64,000 bases of DNA from Periplaneta americana. Taxonomy: Eukaryota > Arthropoda > Insecta > Blattodea > Blattidae. The position numbers and the translations under genes are program-made. Of the stretch, positions 53,873 through 64,000 are shown one piece after another; positions within the stretch are counted from its first letter, which is position 1, and each line of letters opens with the position of its first letter. The notes under the pieces are model-generated. The model saw nothing but the letters and a program-made list of their open reading frames with translations. It made no database searches and had not been told where the DNA came from. Location of the stretch: assembly GCF_040183065.1 (NCBI RefSeq), contig NC_091121.1:63086287-63150286 (forward strand), given 5' to 3'.

Positions 53873-54474
53873 ATATATATGACACTCGAGAGGAAATTAA
53901 ACGCAGAATAAGTATGGGAAATACCTGTCATTATTCGGTTGAGGAACTTTTATCATCCAGTCTGCTCTTGAAAAAGCTCAAAGTTTGAATTTATAAAACG
54001 GTTATATTACCGGTTGTTCTGTATGGTTGTGTAACTTGGACTCTCAGTTCGAGAGAAGAACGGAGGTTAAGGATGTTTGAGAACAAGGTACTTAGGAAAA
54101 TATATGGGCTAAGAGGGATGAAGTTACGGGAGAATAAAGTTACATAACGCAGAACTGTATGCATTTCATTCTTCATCTAACATAATTAGTAATATTAAAT
54201 CCAGACGTTTGTGATGGATAGGGCATGTAGCACGTAAAGGTGACTCCAGAAATGCATATAAAATGTTAATAGGAAGACCTGAGGGGAAAAGATCTTTGGG
54301 GAGGCAAAGACGTAGATTGGAGGATAATATTAAAATGGATTTGAGGGAGATGGAATATGATGGTAGGGACTGGATTAATCTTCTGAGGATAGGGACCGAT
54401 GATGGGCTTATGTGAGGGCGACAATTAACCTCTGGGTTCCTTAAAAGCCATTTGAAAGAAAATATATAAGTAAG
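53873..54474 (+). mobile_element. 5'-truncated TTAC-tailed LINE copy
   Basis: Encodes DTREEIKRRISMGN, VRMFENKVLRKIYG-like and NIKMDLREMEYDG in shifting frames, ending GGGTTCCTTAAAAGCC with an eroded AAGT tail. The most decayed of the five family members here. Confidence 0.7.
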
Positions 54475-55570
54475 GTGCACAAAAAATAATACTACGGCGG
54501 CTCAAAGAACTACAGCTTCGACACATTTCCCAGATGGAGAAACCTGGATGAATAACGTGAGTCAAGTACCTGTCATTAGATACAAAAATTTGAAATGGAA
54601 AACTGTTAGCCTTCACCATTGAACATAAAGTATTTATCCTAAATTTCGTAAAATAACAATGAAATCCTATTTCAATGAATAGGCCTACTTACACACGTGA
54701 AAAAAGGTCTAAAAATTGCATTTATGAAAGAACGCCACTACGATCAAATCATCTAATTACGGATGACTTCAATCTTCGAAGAAACAGGTACTACGATAAT
54801 AGACGACACGATAAATTTGATGAATTTAGAATTTTTCTCTTCTGGAAAATGCAAAATGTTATAAATAACTTGGAGGCATATTTCTGTATGCCGGTATAGT
54901 TATACAATAAATCACAGAATATGATCAAATGAGATCGTTGAATTGAACAAAATCGTAATCCAGGACTGAATTATTGCAATTAATTATTAAAGTAAAACTT
55001 TTTCGGTCAGATATGGGTGAAGCCAGAATGATATTAACGACAGGCAGAGTAGGTTAATTATCTCATACCTCCATGTAAATCAGAATCGGCGCACTCATTA
55101 GAACCAGCTGCTGAAGTCGTTAGTCCTGCGAGCTTGCCGTTTATTTACTCATTTCCTCTGTGCGTAAATTTAACGTAATTAGAAAATCAAGTTTAATTTG
55201 ATGTCGCTAAATTATGTAAAGCATATGCAGAGCAATCTATTTTCAGTAATTTGACAGGAGGGACAAAAAACTGTGGAGCTGTTTCGATTTATGCTGGATG
55301 TTTCCTGTTGGTTTCTCATTGTTGTACACAAATACATGTTTTCAGCATAGATAAAATAATAAATCCTCAGTTTAAATTTAAGTTTTAAATAGGACCATTT
55401 CTAAAGAAATGAATTAATACAAATTCTGTGTGATGTTTCTTAGTGACCAAAATTCCACGAACAGTAAAAAACATGTTTGTGTTTGTAATTAATGTATACC
55501 TTACATTTATACAAAATTCTCTTCATACAGCTCGACATACATGCAACAAGAGGTCTTATGGTCAGTGTAA
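54475..55570. other. Intronic spacer
   Basis: No gene or repeat recognised. Confidence 0.4.
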
Positions 55571-55574
55571 ATAA

Positions 55575-55592
55575 ATCTATTAAATAAATAAG

Positions 55593-55639
<47 letters not shown>

Positions 55640-55712
55640 GTAAATAAATAAGTAAATAAATAAGTAAATAAATAAGTAAATAAATAAGTAAATAAATAAG
55701 TAAATAAATAAG

Positions 55713-55747
<35 letters not shown>

Positions 55748-55750
55748 ACA
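55575..55750. repeat. AAAT microsatellite with AAGT variants
   Basis: About 44 tetranucleotide units; every second or third unit is AAGT in the middle part (period of 8-12), giving open frames that are not genes. Confidence 0.9.
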
Positions 55751-56439
55751 TCAGACAATAACGGGGCGAAACTTCTATCAGCACGCGGAACCTTGTAAAC
55801 ATGATACTTTGACTCATCACGTACTCGCTTGCTGCCTCCTGCATATCTTCTGGCCGATAATTAGAATCGCACTCCTAATTAGGGCTCGGAAGTTGAAATA
55901 TCATCTTTCTTCTGAGACATCCCAGACAATGCAGGATCCAATAGAAACTCGTTTCACTTCAATACGAATTAATAAAGCCTATTTTTATGTTGCATTTTTT
56001 TTTCTTTGCATTTCCGGTCTTTAATGTCTATTGATTATTTCTTGCTCTTTTCTGCTTATAAACGGACATTTTTAACGGTGTACTCGCAGCCTATATTCGA
56101 GAACCTACTGCAGATTGCTTAAGCAATTGGATTGCGTCTTACAAGAATTTTCCCTTGCATCTGTTTTGACTCCTGTGATCACTTGTGTTACATGCTTCCC
56201 TCCCATTAAATGTAACAACAATTAATGCAGACGCAGTGTCCGCAGTCAGCATATTGTATCACACAGGAAAGACGTAAAAATGTCGAAAGAGAAACAAAGT
56301 AGAGAAGGTTTTTGCTACAGATGGTCACAGAGTTTGGTGTGAATGTGTTTTTCACAGATGGAATTACACTATTATTACTTTTTTCTGTACTTAATCATTA
56401 AAATCATGGTCATTTTTAATGTCATATTTTCAGAAATTT

Positions 56440-56800
56440 AAGGTCATTTTATAGGTTATTTTTCTGTGATTTTAGGTCATAAACTTCATAACCCTACTTA
56501 CTGTATAATCTCCGATTTCACATTATGAAAATCTGTCGTTCTCCATGTCTTGGTTGGCAGCGGTCATCATACTCAGCTGTTTCCTGAATAAATGCTCATG
56601 CATGAAGAACTTCTGGAAAACGAATTATGGACTTAACTTGTTTTGCATGAAATCGTTACATTTCTGTCTCAATATTTACCGTATTTCGTGGAAGTGAGTT
56701 TCGAGGGAAAACACACAGCAGATCTCTGACGGTTACAAAGAATACTAGCAATACAACAAAACGTCTTTTTTTCATTTTTGTGAACTTAACTTGTTTTGGG
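56440..56800 (+). repeat. 365-bp dispersed repeat, copy 2
   Basis: Direct-orientation relative of 53505-53872, about 93 % match by eye, 2.9 kb downstream. Confidence 0.8.
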
Positions 56801-57032
56801 TGAAAATTCTTCATTTAAAACAATTATTACACAAAAATGGCTTAAGAGAGGCTAGGTTTACTGTCTCACTTTGAGATTTGATCTTTTTTTATTTAGTGAT
56901 TAGCTTCTGATTGTAACGCTAAAAATTCTTCTTAAAACTGCAAATGTAATTAAAATTCATTAGCGCCCATATCAAATACATTAATACAAACTGTTTAATA
57001 ATATATTAATCTTGCTGGTTGTTCACATTGCA

Positions 57033-57905
57033 TTATTTATTTATTTATTTGTTTTTTTGTTTTTGTTTGTTTTTTGTTTGTTTGTTTTTGTTTTTGTTTG
57101 TTTTTTGTTTTTGTTTGTCTGTTTTTTGTTTTTGTTTGTTTGTTTTTTGTTTTTGTTTGTTTGTTTTTTGTTTTTGTTTGTTTGTTTTTTGTTTTTGTTT
57201 GTTTGTTTGTTTTTTGTTTTTGTTTGTTTGTTTGTTTTTTGTTTTTGTTTGTTTGTTTGTTTTTTGTTTTTGTTTGTTTGTTTTTTGTTTTTGTTTGTTT
57301 GTTTTTTTGTTTTTGTTTGTTTGTTTTTTGTTTTTGTTTGTTTGTTTTTTTGTTTTTGTTTGTTTGTTTTTTTGTTTTTGTTTGTTTGTTTTTTTGTTTT
57401 TGTTTGTTTGTTTTTTGTTTTTGTTTGTTTGTTTTTTGTTTTTGTTTGTTTGTTTTTTGTTTTTGTTTGTTTGTTTTTTGTTTTTGTTTGTTTATTTTTT
57501 GTTTTTTTATTTTTTGTTTTTGTTTGTTTATTTTTTGTTTTTGTTTGTTTGTTTTTTGTTTTTGTTTGTTTGTTTTTTGTTTCTGTTTGTTTGTTTTTTG
57601 TTTCTGTTTGTTTGTTTTTTGTTTCTGTTTGTTTGTTTTTTGTTTCTGTTTGTTTGTTTTTTGTTTCTGTTTGTTTGTTTTTTGTTTCTGTTTGTTTGTT
57701 TTTTGTTTCTGTTTGTTTGTTTTTTGTTTTTGTATGTTTGTTTTGTTTTTGTATGTTTGTTTTGTTTTTGTATGTTTTTTGTTTGTTTTGTTTGTCTTTG
57801 TATGTTTTTTGTTTGTTTTGTTTGTTTGTTTGTTTTTTGTTTTTGTTTTTTTGTTTGGTTTTTTGTTTGTTTTTTTTTTTTGTTTGTTTGTTTGTTTGTT
57901 TTTTT
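57033..57905. repeat. T/G-only 21-bp satellite
   Basis: About 40 units of roughly GTTTTTTGTTTTTGTTTGTT plus T, with 4-bp length variants. The + strand has almost no A, and C only in a block of eight TTTCTG variants (about 57577-57722). Because 21 is a multiple of 3, several frames stay open for over 300 codons; they are Phe/Val/Leu/Cys repeats and not genes. Confidence 0.95.
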
Positions 57906-58153
57906 TTTGTTCTATCCAGTTTCCATTATTGGTCACACCCGACCTCAAGCATCTTGCTTTTTCGGGTGTTACCCAGTTACATTGCATTTATACAATAATT
58001 TGTAATATTTAGGCTATTTGACTATGAGATTGGTAATCGATTTCGAATTTTGAAGAATATTCATATAAGAGTATTACAATAGTATTGTAAAATCTTTGTT
58101 ATTGTATGTAATTTTTGCTTGCAATAAAATCTTGTAAATCTTTTAAATTGCAG

Positions 58154-58573
58154 CTGCTGCAGCGGGCTTGCCATGGGGCTTGGGAAAGATTTGAGTACGT
58201 GGGAGAACAGGTAGCGAGCTGTCCGCTGGGTCAGATCGTCTTCAGAGGCGCTGATCGGATATTGTGGACAGTGGAGTCAACAGTGAAATGGTTCACTGAA
58301 GATGATAAAGAATCCCAGCAGAACGGTTCCAGTGAGTATATAGGAGAACTGAAAGACACTGATGACATAAATACTGTCATGTTGGTAAGCTTACACTGTG
58401 TGCATCCCACAGCTTCAGCCCCGTGCCTGAAGCTACCTCCAGACCAGCGGTTGGTGCGACCTCTGCCATGGGTCCTGTTTCTGCCATTGCTTATTTGGAT
58501 GCGTATTGCGAAACTGGGGATCGAAGTGGTTGCATATCTCAGGGGCAAAGAACCTCTGCGTGCTTCACAAGTG
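58154..58573 (+). CDS. Gene 2, main coding exon; product not identified
   Basis: 420-bp exon (140 codons), acceptor ttaaattgcag, donor gtgagt, phase 0 at both ends. It begins LLQRACHGAWERFEYVGEQ, continues with ADRILWTVESTVKWFTEDD, a Ser/Asp-rich linker, then LPPDQRLVRPLPWVLFLPLL and IAKLGIEVVAYLRG. The LPWVLFLPLLIW part is hydrophobic enough to insert in or lie on a membrane or lipid surface. A W-x-x-x-E-S-T pattern recalls lipid-droplet perilipins of insects (Lsd-1), but I cannot confirm this. Base composition is clearly more GC-rich than its surroundings and the frame has no stops. Confidence 0.7.
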
Positions 58574-58689
58574 GTGAGTGGAAAAGTTCAAGAATAATTG
58601 TTAAAATATCAATGCGATAACTACATAATTTTTCTTTTCTGTATCATACTTTTCCTTTTATGCGTGTACCTAAAAACTATGTTTATTGT

Positions 58690-59045
58690 AATTACGTGTG
58701 CGGTTTAATAAGTAATGTACATCTTTTTTCTTTCTCGGCTGCCTTTCATTGAGAAATAACGACATTTTATATCCATCGTCTTTAAAGCTTCTTGCATTTC
58801 ATCATATAGTTTCGCTGTTTTCCGTAGATGACTGTGATGTAGTTATTTGTAAAATAGCGACTGCACGTGAAACACGTACAAAGCAGAGAGCTGTGATTGA
58901 ATTTCTCTTTGCGGAGGAGGAAACCATTGCAAACATTCACAGGCGCTTAAAACATGTCTATGGGGAACAAGCAGTGGATAGGAGTACTGTCAGTCGTTGG
59001 GTTAGCAGAGTGTCAGCGACAGAAGAAGGTAAAGCGAGACTGTAG
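58690..59045 (+). pseudogene. Mariner transposase N-terminal fragment
   Basis: After an end-like stretch (gtgcggtttaataagtaatg) the frame reads RTKQRAVIEFLFAEEETIAN, then IHRRLKHVYGEQAVDRSTVS, the first helix-turn-helix of a mariner transposase. The frame stops at 59045; the rest is absent or unrecognisable. Confidence 0.65.
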
Positions 59046-61377
59046 AATCAAATGGTCACAACGACATTTACTCTTCTTCACTAAAAGTACACTGTTCAGT
59101 CGATATAGGAGAAAGTCGATATTCACCAGTGAACTCTAGTACAGAGCTCACTGATGTTCACCTACTTAGATTTGACACGCGGAGAAAGTCCACTGCAATC
59201 GAGGAAAGTCGAGGAATATTATGGACGGGGAAACATCGATCATACGGGATTAGGTAGTTTTTAATTCATAAAAAGCGAATTTGATACACCGTTAATACAA
59301 ATTAATCTTATTTCCTAGAAAAATCTGTCTACAAAATACAATAATGAATAAACAAATACATAAATAATAAACGAACGAAAATAAAGGAATAGCCTAAATT
59401 ACCTCAAACTCTCCAGCAGTATCCTTAATATTTGCACCGTTTTATAGTGTTAAATAATATTTGTGCGAGATCGTGCGCATTTGCTTGTTTTCCGCACAGA
59501 ACCAATACGCGGTAAGTGTGAAATACCACATTCAGTATTCCCAACGTAACACACATAACAATTTCCCTCTTCTTACCGCTTAAGCGCGACATTCATTTTA
59601 CTGCTTTAGGCTTTTAACATATTTTTAGAGACGTTTAACATAGTAACAATTATAAATTGGAAACTTACCACTGCAATTTCACCTAAATTGCAATGTTAAT
59701 TATTGTTTTTAAATATTTGTAAAAATTAAGTAAAGTCTACTACTCCACGAAACTTATTGCATTCCTGATACAAGTAACATTAAGGAAGCCGTGAAAAAAT
59801 CAACGAGATTCCAGATGCCGATGTTATTACTGCAATATGTTGTATAAATAATATTGTTAAAATATTAAAATGAAAAATAAATCATTACATAACCTTACCG
59901 TTTGTTTTAAGTTCGCATTTATAGACTGGGGGGAAAAAAAGACAGACGTATATCATGGCCTGCTGGAGTATAGTATACACAGAAAACATTTTACAGCAAC
60001 AATGTTGAAGAAAGATATTTTGGTGTTCCAAAGTTGGCGTCATTAAACAGAAACCAACATGGAGATTTCATTGCAACTAATTAGAAATTAGTCTTTCAGG
60101 TATGTAATAAACGATCATCGCACAAAATAATGTACGATACACGAGCGATATGTTTGTTTTCATGTTCTCGGAAATTAAAAAAGCTCAACTACGTTTCGCT
60201 TTTTCAATCTTGTCCTCGACCATGAAAACGTCAATATACCGCTCTTGTAACGTATATTACTATTACGTTGTCAAAAATACTCGGGCGTAAACATTTTGTG
60301 TCATGATGCCTTACCGGTATGTGGGGGCTTGGATTGTCGTTGCACCAGACAACGTTGTACTGTTTTCTGCTTTCTTCAGACAAAAACGCATTCTACTAAA
60401 TCGGCGGAGCAGTGTAAATGTCGAAGTAGCTATTCGCAGTTTGAAAATTGTGATATCGTGACATTCAATAATAACTGTAAACATTGATAATGTTTCTTTT
60501 AAAATAAACATTGTCCTAGCTGGTCATACTATATGCTGTCATAACTCCTTAACCTTCGAAAGTGTTTCAGGATGTCAAGGCCGGTAGGTACGTATTATGT
60601 AAACATGGGGCAGGTAGCAGTCGCTCATTGCGGTCGTAAAGATTGGTAATTGAGCTCTTCGGTTCAATGAGATATTCTTGATAGGAGGAGGAGGGGTCCT
60701 AAAACATGCGTAGTAATGAAATTCTTACGTATTTCCACATGACGTCATGTGCGAGAACCGCAGGGTTCATGGCAGTTCGTTTACATCTAATAATAAGTTG
60801 AAATTTGTTTGTGTTATGTTTGTTTATTTTTACCGTAGCTCTTTACTTTTGTGTATTGACAAATAATATAATACAGAACAATAGCGATTTAGTTTATTAT
60901 AGTGATGTTAGAATCTAACTAAACTGTTTTCCCGACTTAATCATGTGCTGTGAGAAGTACGAATCTTCCTAAATTCATATGAAGTATTACAAAAGCCAAA
61001 AGGTAATGGGAGAAAACGAGGAATATCTATTGTTAGCAATGTCGTAATAAATTTCGCATTTTTGTGTGGTAACTATGACTACAGAACCGTTCAATTACGA
61101 ACAGTTTAAAAGTGGAAATGTTCGCATAAGTACAAGATAACGTTAAACATTTGATACAGGTTTTAAAAAACCATGAATTTTCAGGTATTAAACCCTTTTT
61201 CTCAATACTACTGTTCCGATACAATTGTAACTCATACGAGGTAAACCCTGGCGCAAGCAACCCGCAGCGCATATTTTTAAGGTCTTTTTTCCTATTTTAT
61301 ATGGAAAGTTATTGACCTTAGTAGAGCATGCTTGACGTGCAATATCTTCTGGTTCTATAGGCGTTTGAACACCCATG

Positions 61378-61553
61378 GTCTAGTATATAGAGCCACGAAG
61401 CTTGGGGGTGATGAGAGTACTGGAAACAATAATCTGTGCCGGTACTATTTCGCATTGTCTGTGATGAGGCGATAGTAGCGATCCTAGTGGTTAGCAACTA
61501 TCTCTGGATGCACATCCCTACGTATTGAACTTGGTGACTGTACATACTAGACT
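61378..61553. repeat. MITE, family B, second full copy
   Basis: Same ends (gtctagtatatag / tacatactagac) and interior (ctatttcgcattgtctgtga in opposite orientation to 36127-36302). Confidence 0.75.
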
Positions 61554-61789
61554 GTACTATTACTCTCTATTTCTATTTTCTGTTGCCAGCCGGAAACGAA
61601 GAGCAATATTGATTTCAAGCTACTGCTCAATCGCGAACATGTAAAGATGTTAATTTACAGTCACAAAAAAAATAGTTTTGTATATTGTAAATTTACAAAT
61701 ATGTGAAATTGTCAACTCTTGGTGTGTAAAATTATATCTGAAGGAAAGTGTAAATTCTTCATCACTCTTCATTTTACAAAATAAATAGA

Positions 61790-62145
61790 TAAATACATAC
61801 AAAATTGCATACGAGTACATAAATACCTGAATATGTGCATGTATAAATAAATATGTGCATAGATGTATGCATTAATACGTGCATGCATGCATAAATAAAT
61901 ACGCGTATACATGCATGCATAAACGAATACGTGCATACATGCATAAATGCATGCATAAATTAATTAATACGTGCATGCATGCATAAACAAATATGTCCGT
62001 GCATGCATAAATACATAAGTGCATGCGTGAATAAATAAATACGTGCATAAATAAATAAGTGCATAAATAAATACGTGCATGCATAAATAAATAAATAAAT
62101 AAATACGTGCATAAATAAATAAATAAATGTATGTATGTATTCATT
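61790..62145. repeat. ATAA/GTGCATGC mixed satellite
   Basis: Repeats built of TAAATAAATA and CGTGCATGCATGC blocks with an irregular period near 20-24 bp. GCATGC and TGCATGCA palindromes recur. Minus-strand open frames here are artefacts. A short related tract is at about 62465-62545. Confidence 0.8.
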
Positions 62146-62232
62146 CACACTGCAAATGGGTATATACCCGGTGGCAGTGGTAACTAATCACACTCAATAA
62201 TGACAATTAATAATAAACACAACTAATAAAAG

Positions 62233-62235
<3 letters not shown>

Positions 62236-62310
<75 letters not shown>
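62236..62310. repeat. ATA microsatellite
   Basis: About 24 uninterrupted ATA/TAA units. Confidence 0.9.
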
Positions 62311-62313
<3 letters not shown>

Positions 62314-62811
62314 TAATAATAACAAGGAGCATCCTAAATTAAATGAAGCATGGTCACTTAAAATAACATTTAAAGTAAATCTAATTTGTATCTTAACCCT
62401 AAGTTCGAACTAAGACCCACGAGTGTGACAAGTTCATACCTGCACAAGTATCTTTCGGCACTACACTACACTGTGCATAAATAAGTAAATACGTGCATAT
62501 ATAAATGAATACGTGCATAAATAAATATTTAAATAAATAAATAAACCTTGCAGTGCTTCATATGTCAATACTTATCAGTATTTAGAGAAGGTTCATTCTG
62601 CATTTTCATTTAGAGAAAAGTGTAGGCTACTAACTTCATGAAGGTATATAGTTTATAAATGCACAATAATATGCATTATACGTAATTAAAATAATACAAG
62701 TGGAACCTCTATATGTCAGGACTTGGCGTCACATTTAGTTGATTATGTAATACTATTAAGTTTTCATGTTCATATGATAGAGCTATTTTACAGATTTTAT
62801 TTCTTGCACAG

Positions 62812-62913
62812 GTGCGATACATTCAAATTCGGCGACGACGCTTACGATCCCTGAAATACGTGGGGCTCAAGAACTTCAAGAGTTGGCAGCGATCGGAGCA
62901 AAAAAAGAAACAG
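62812..62913 (+). CDS. Gene 2, third coding exon
   Basis: 102-bp exon between ttgcacag and gtgagt, phase 0. Encodes VRYIQIRRRRLRSLKYVGLK and a further Arg/Lys/Gln-rich end (EQKKKQ), strongly basic. It joins in frame to ...ASQV of the previous exon. A basic helix following a hydrophobic segment suits a membrane- or droplet-associated protein. The gene continues beyond this exon, probably past the window. Confidence 0.65.
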
Positions 62914-63482
62914 GTGAGTACTCCCAAAATGAAACGAGCCCGATATGGCATAAAATTGCTAATATTAATTCGTTTCTCATTTTATTCGAACAGTAAGGAT
63001 AGTAAGTGATATTGTAAGCTTGTCTTCAGAAGTTGCATCCTTCTTATCCCGCCTTCGGCATTACAAAAATATTTGAGTGATTAGTATGATATATTCTAAA
63101 TACTAAAGGCATATTTCACCAATGTCAATCAGATTTTTCTAGACGATCGTCAACTTAATGAAAAGTTAGTATTAGATGTCCAGCAATTATGTTGGCTGTT
63201 AATCGTACCTACTGTTAATATTCCGGGACGAATTGAGTAGGGCTATACTTCTGATTGTTTCAATACATAGGTGCTATAAATGTTGTTATAATTGGTCTTA
63301 AATAGTCTTAAAAATATTTTGTTTTCATAAAAATATTCTTTTCTAAATGCAAGATTTGACGAGTCTGAGTTTTTGTTCAAAATTTCCACATTCAATTTTA
63401 ATTGAAGTTATGCTTTTTGAAAAACCTCTGTATATATAACATTATAGTTTATTTTAATTGTGTAGATTGTTTTAACAAGACT

Positions 63483-63630
63483 TATTGTTGATGTCTAGTC
63501 AACTGTCCGAAGACAGGTTTCAACCTTATAAGTGACACCAATAATGTACCACTCATGAGGCAACTAAGCCAGAAGATAATGAGATAGAGTGGTCACTTTC
63601 TTTCCCCCTCCACTGCATACATCGCTGATG
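63483..63630 (+). repeat. Dispersed repeat, family C, copy 3
   Basis: Starts gtctagtcaactgtccgaag; matches copies at 27755 and 40642 up to the ccccctccactgcatacatc region, then diverges. Confidence 0.65.
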
Positions 63631-63802
63631 AGAGACTATTTCGTAATCAGTTTCCATGAACTTCTTGTGCCACGAATTACGAGTATTACAAAAGTAATTA
63701 GGGTGGCGCTCTTCATACTTGTTCCTGAAATTTCGTTGGATCTGTGTGTGTCTATGAACTCCTGGGGAGTAACCATTTTCTGGAATTGCCGAACAGCTAG
63801 AG

Positions 63803-63985
63803 CAGGGGTCATCAGCACAGAGCACGCTGGGGCTAGAGTTTCTTACCCGCGGAAAATGCAGTGCACCATGGTGCACTTCGTAGCTGCTAGCGGGTATGCT
63901 CTCTATCTCTCCCTGCTGCACGACGGTGCACACGGGACGGCACCGCGAACCCTTTGCACATTTCAGCGAATGCTGATGACCACTG
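63803..63985. mobile_element. hAT-type MITE with 8-bp target duplication
   Basis: 183 bp, ends CAGGGGTCATCAGCA and TGCTGATGACCACTG, flanked by perfect AGCTAGAG at 63795-63802 and 63986-63993. CAGGGGT-type ends and an 8-bp duplication are the hAT signature. GC-rich inside, no coding capacity. Confidence 0.9.
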
Positions 63986-64000
63986 AGCTAGAGCGTTGGT

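Larger units (their letters stand above)
58574..62811 (+). other. Intron of gene 2
   Basis: 4.2 kb. Holds a mariner relic (58690-59045), a family B MITE (61378-61553), a tetranucleotide satellite (61790-62145) and an ATA repeat (62236-62310). 59050-61370 and 62320-62800 contain nothing recognised. Confidence 0.65.
62914..64000 (+). other. Downstream intron of gene 2 (partial)
   Basis: Contains a family C repeat (63483-63630) and a hAT-type MITE (63803-63985). No further exon recognised before the window ends. Confidence 0.5.

Noticed and set aside
55440-55844. Long minus-strand Tyr/Leu/Ile/Phe repeat frames
   Set aside because: Translation of the AAAT/AAGT microsatellite; no coding signal outside it.
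57012-58012. Three overlapping + strand open frames of over 300 codons and one on the minus strand
   Set aside because: They are produced by the 21-bp T/G satellite; the peptides are pure low-complexity repeats.
58384-58412. Possible tiny intron inside the gene 2 exon (ttg|gtaagc ... cccacag)
   Set aside because: Only 28 bases, too short to be spliced, and the frame stays open through it.
1-64000. Retrovirus, LTR element, Polinton or other capsid-bearing fossil
   Set aside because: No gag, protease, integrase, capsid or envelope-like frame and no paired long terminal repeats were recognised.
1-64000. CRISPR array or bacterial-type operon
   Set aside because: Tandem repeats here are simple microsatellites without unique spacers, and all genes have introns.

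Overview
The window is animal nuclear DNA. Genes are split by introns of 2-15 kb with standard GT-AG borders, the DNA is AT-rich, and between exons it is packed with tRNA-derived SINEs, LINE fragments and cut-and-paste transposon remains. The repeat types (SINEs with a 'ttattttacgacgctttat' body, LINEs ending in TTAC repeats, several mariner families) suggest a large-genome hemimetabolous insect, perhaps a cockroach or termite. The species is an inference. No bacterial-type operon, CRISPR array, rRNA or convincing stand-alone tRNA gene was seen, and no recognisable LTR retrovirus or capsid-bearing element.

Region 1 (about 2.4-28.1 kb) is one complete host gene on the + strand. Nine exons splice in perfect phase into a 392-residue protein of the Ldh2/YlbC/YjmC-type malate/L-lactate dehydrogenase family (NAD(P)H-dependent 2-hydroxyacid oxidoreductases). 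Its introns hold MITEs, fold-back elements, SINEs, LINE pieces and transposase relics, including an almost complete DD41D mariner-like element in intron 6 and, in intron 7, a short internally deleted LINE flanked by a 12-bp target duplication.

Region 2 (about 28.5-33.3 kb) is a near full-length non-LTR retrotransposon with two uninterrupted ORFs: a coiled-coil/RRM-like ORF1 and an endonuclease plus reverse transcriptase ORF2. It ends in a conserved stem-loop and a TCTAA repeat tail, and a pogo-type transposase fragment follows it.

Region 3 (about 33.7-36.3 kb) is a small tandem duplication of a MITE-bearing segment. Each copy was later hit by a different DNA element, a TA-duplicating one and a TAA-duplicating Harbinger-like one. 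The two copies therefore serve as each other's empty sites.

Region 4 (about 37.5-64 kb) seems to be the 5' part of a second host gene on the + strand: a possible CpG-containing leader exon near 37.6 kb, a start-codon exon at 52.8 kb, and coding exons at 58.15-58.57 kb and 62.81-62.91 kb, continuing past the window. The product has a hydrophobic segment followed by an Arg/Lys-rich stretch. I could not identify it with confidence; an insect perilipin-like protein is only a guess. The long introns hold a MULE transposase relic, mariner relics, TTAC-tailed LINE copies, fold-back MITEs, a 0.87-kb T/G-only satellite of 21-bp units, and a hAT-type MITE with a perfect 8-bp duplication.

The two host genes show no visible functional link. 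I see no clear new defence or regulatory system. The best leads are the short LINE derivative, the twin-copy insertion history, the intact LINE, and several long hairpins inside introns.
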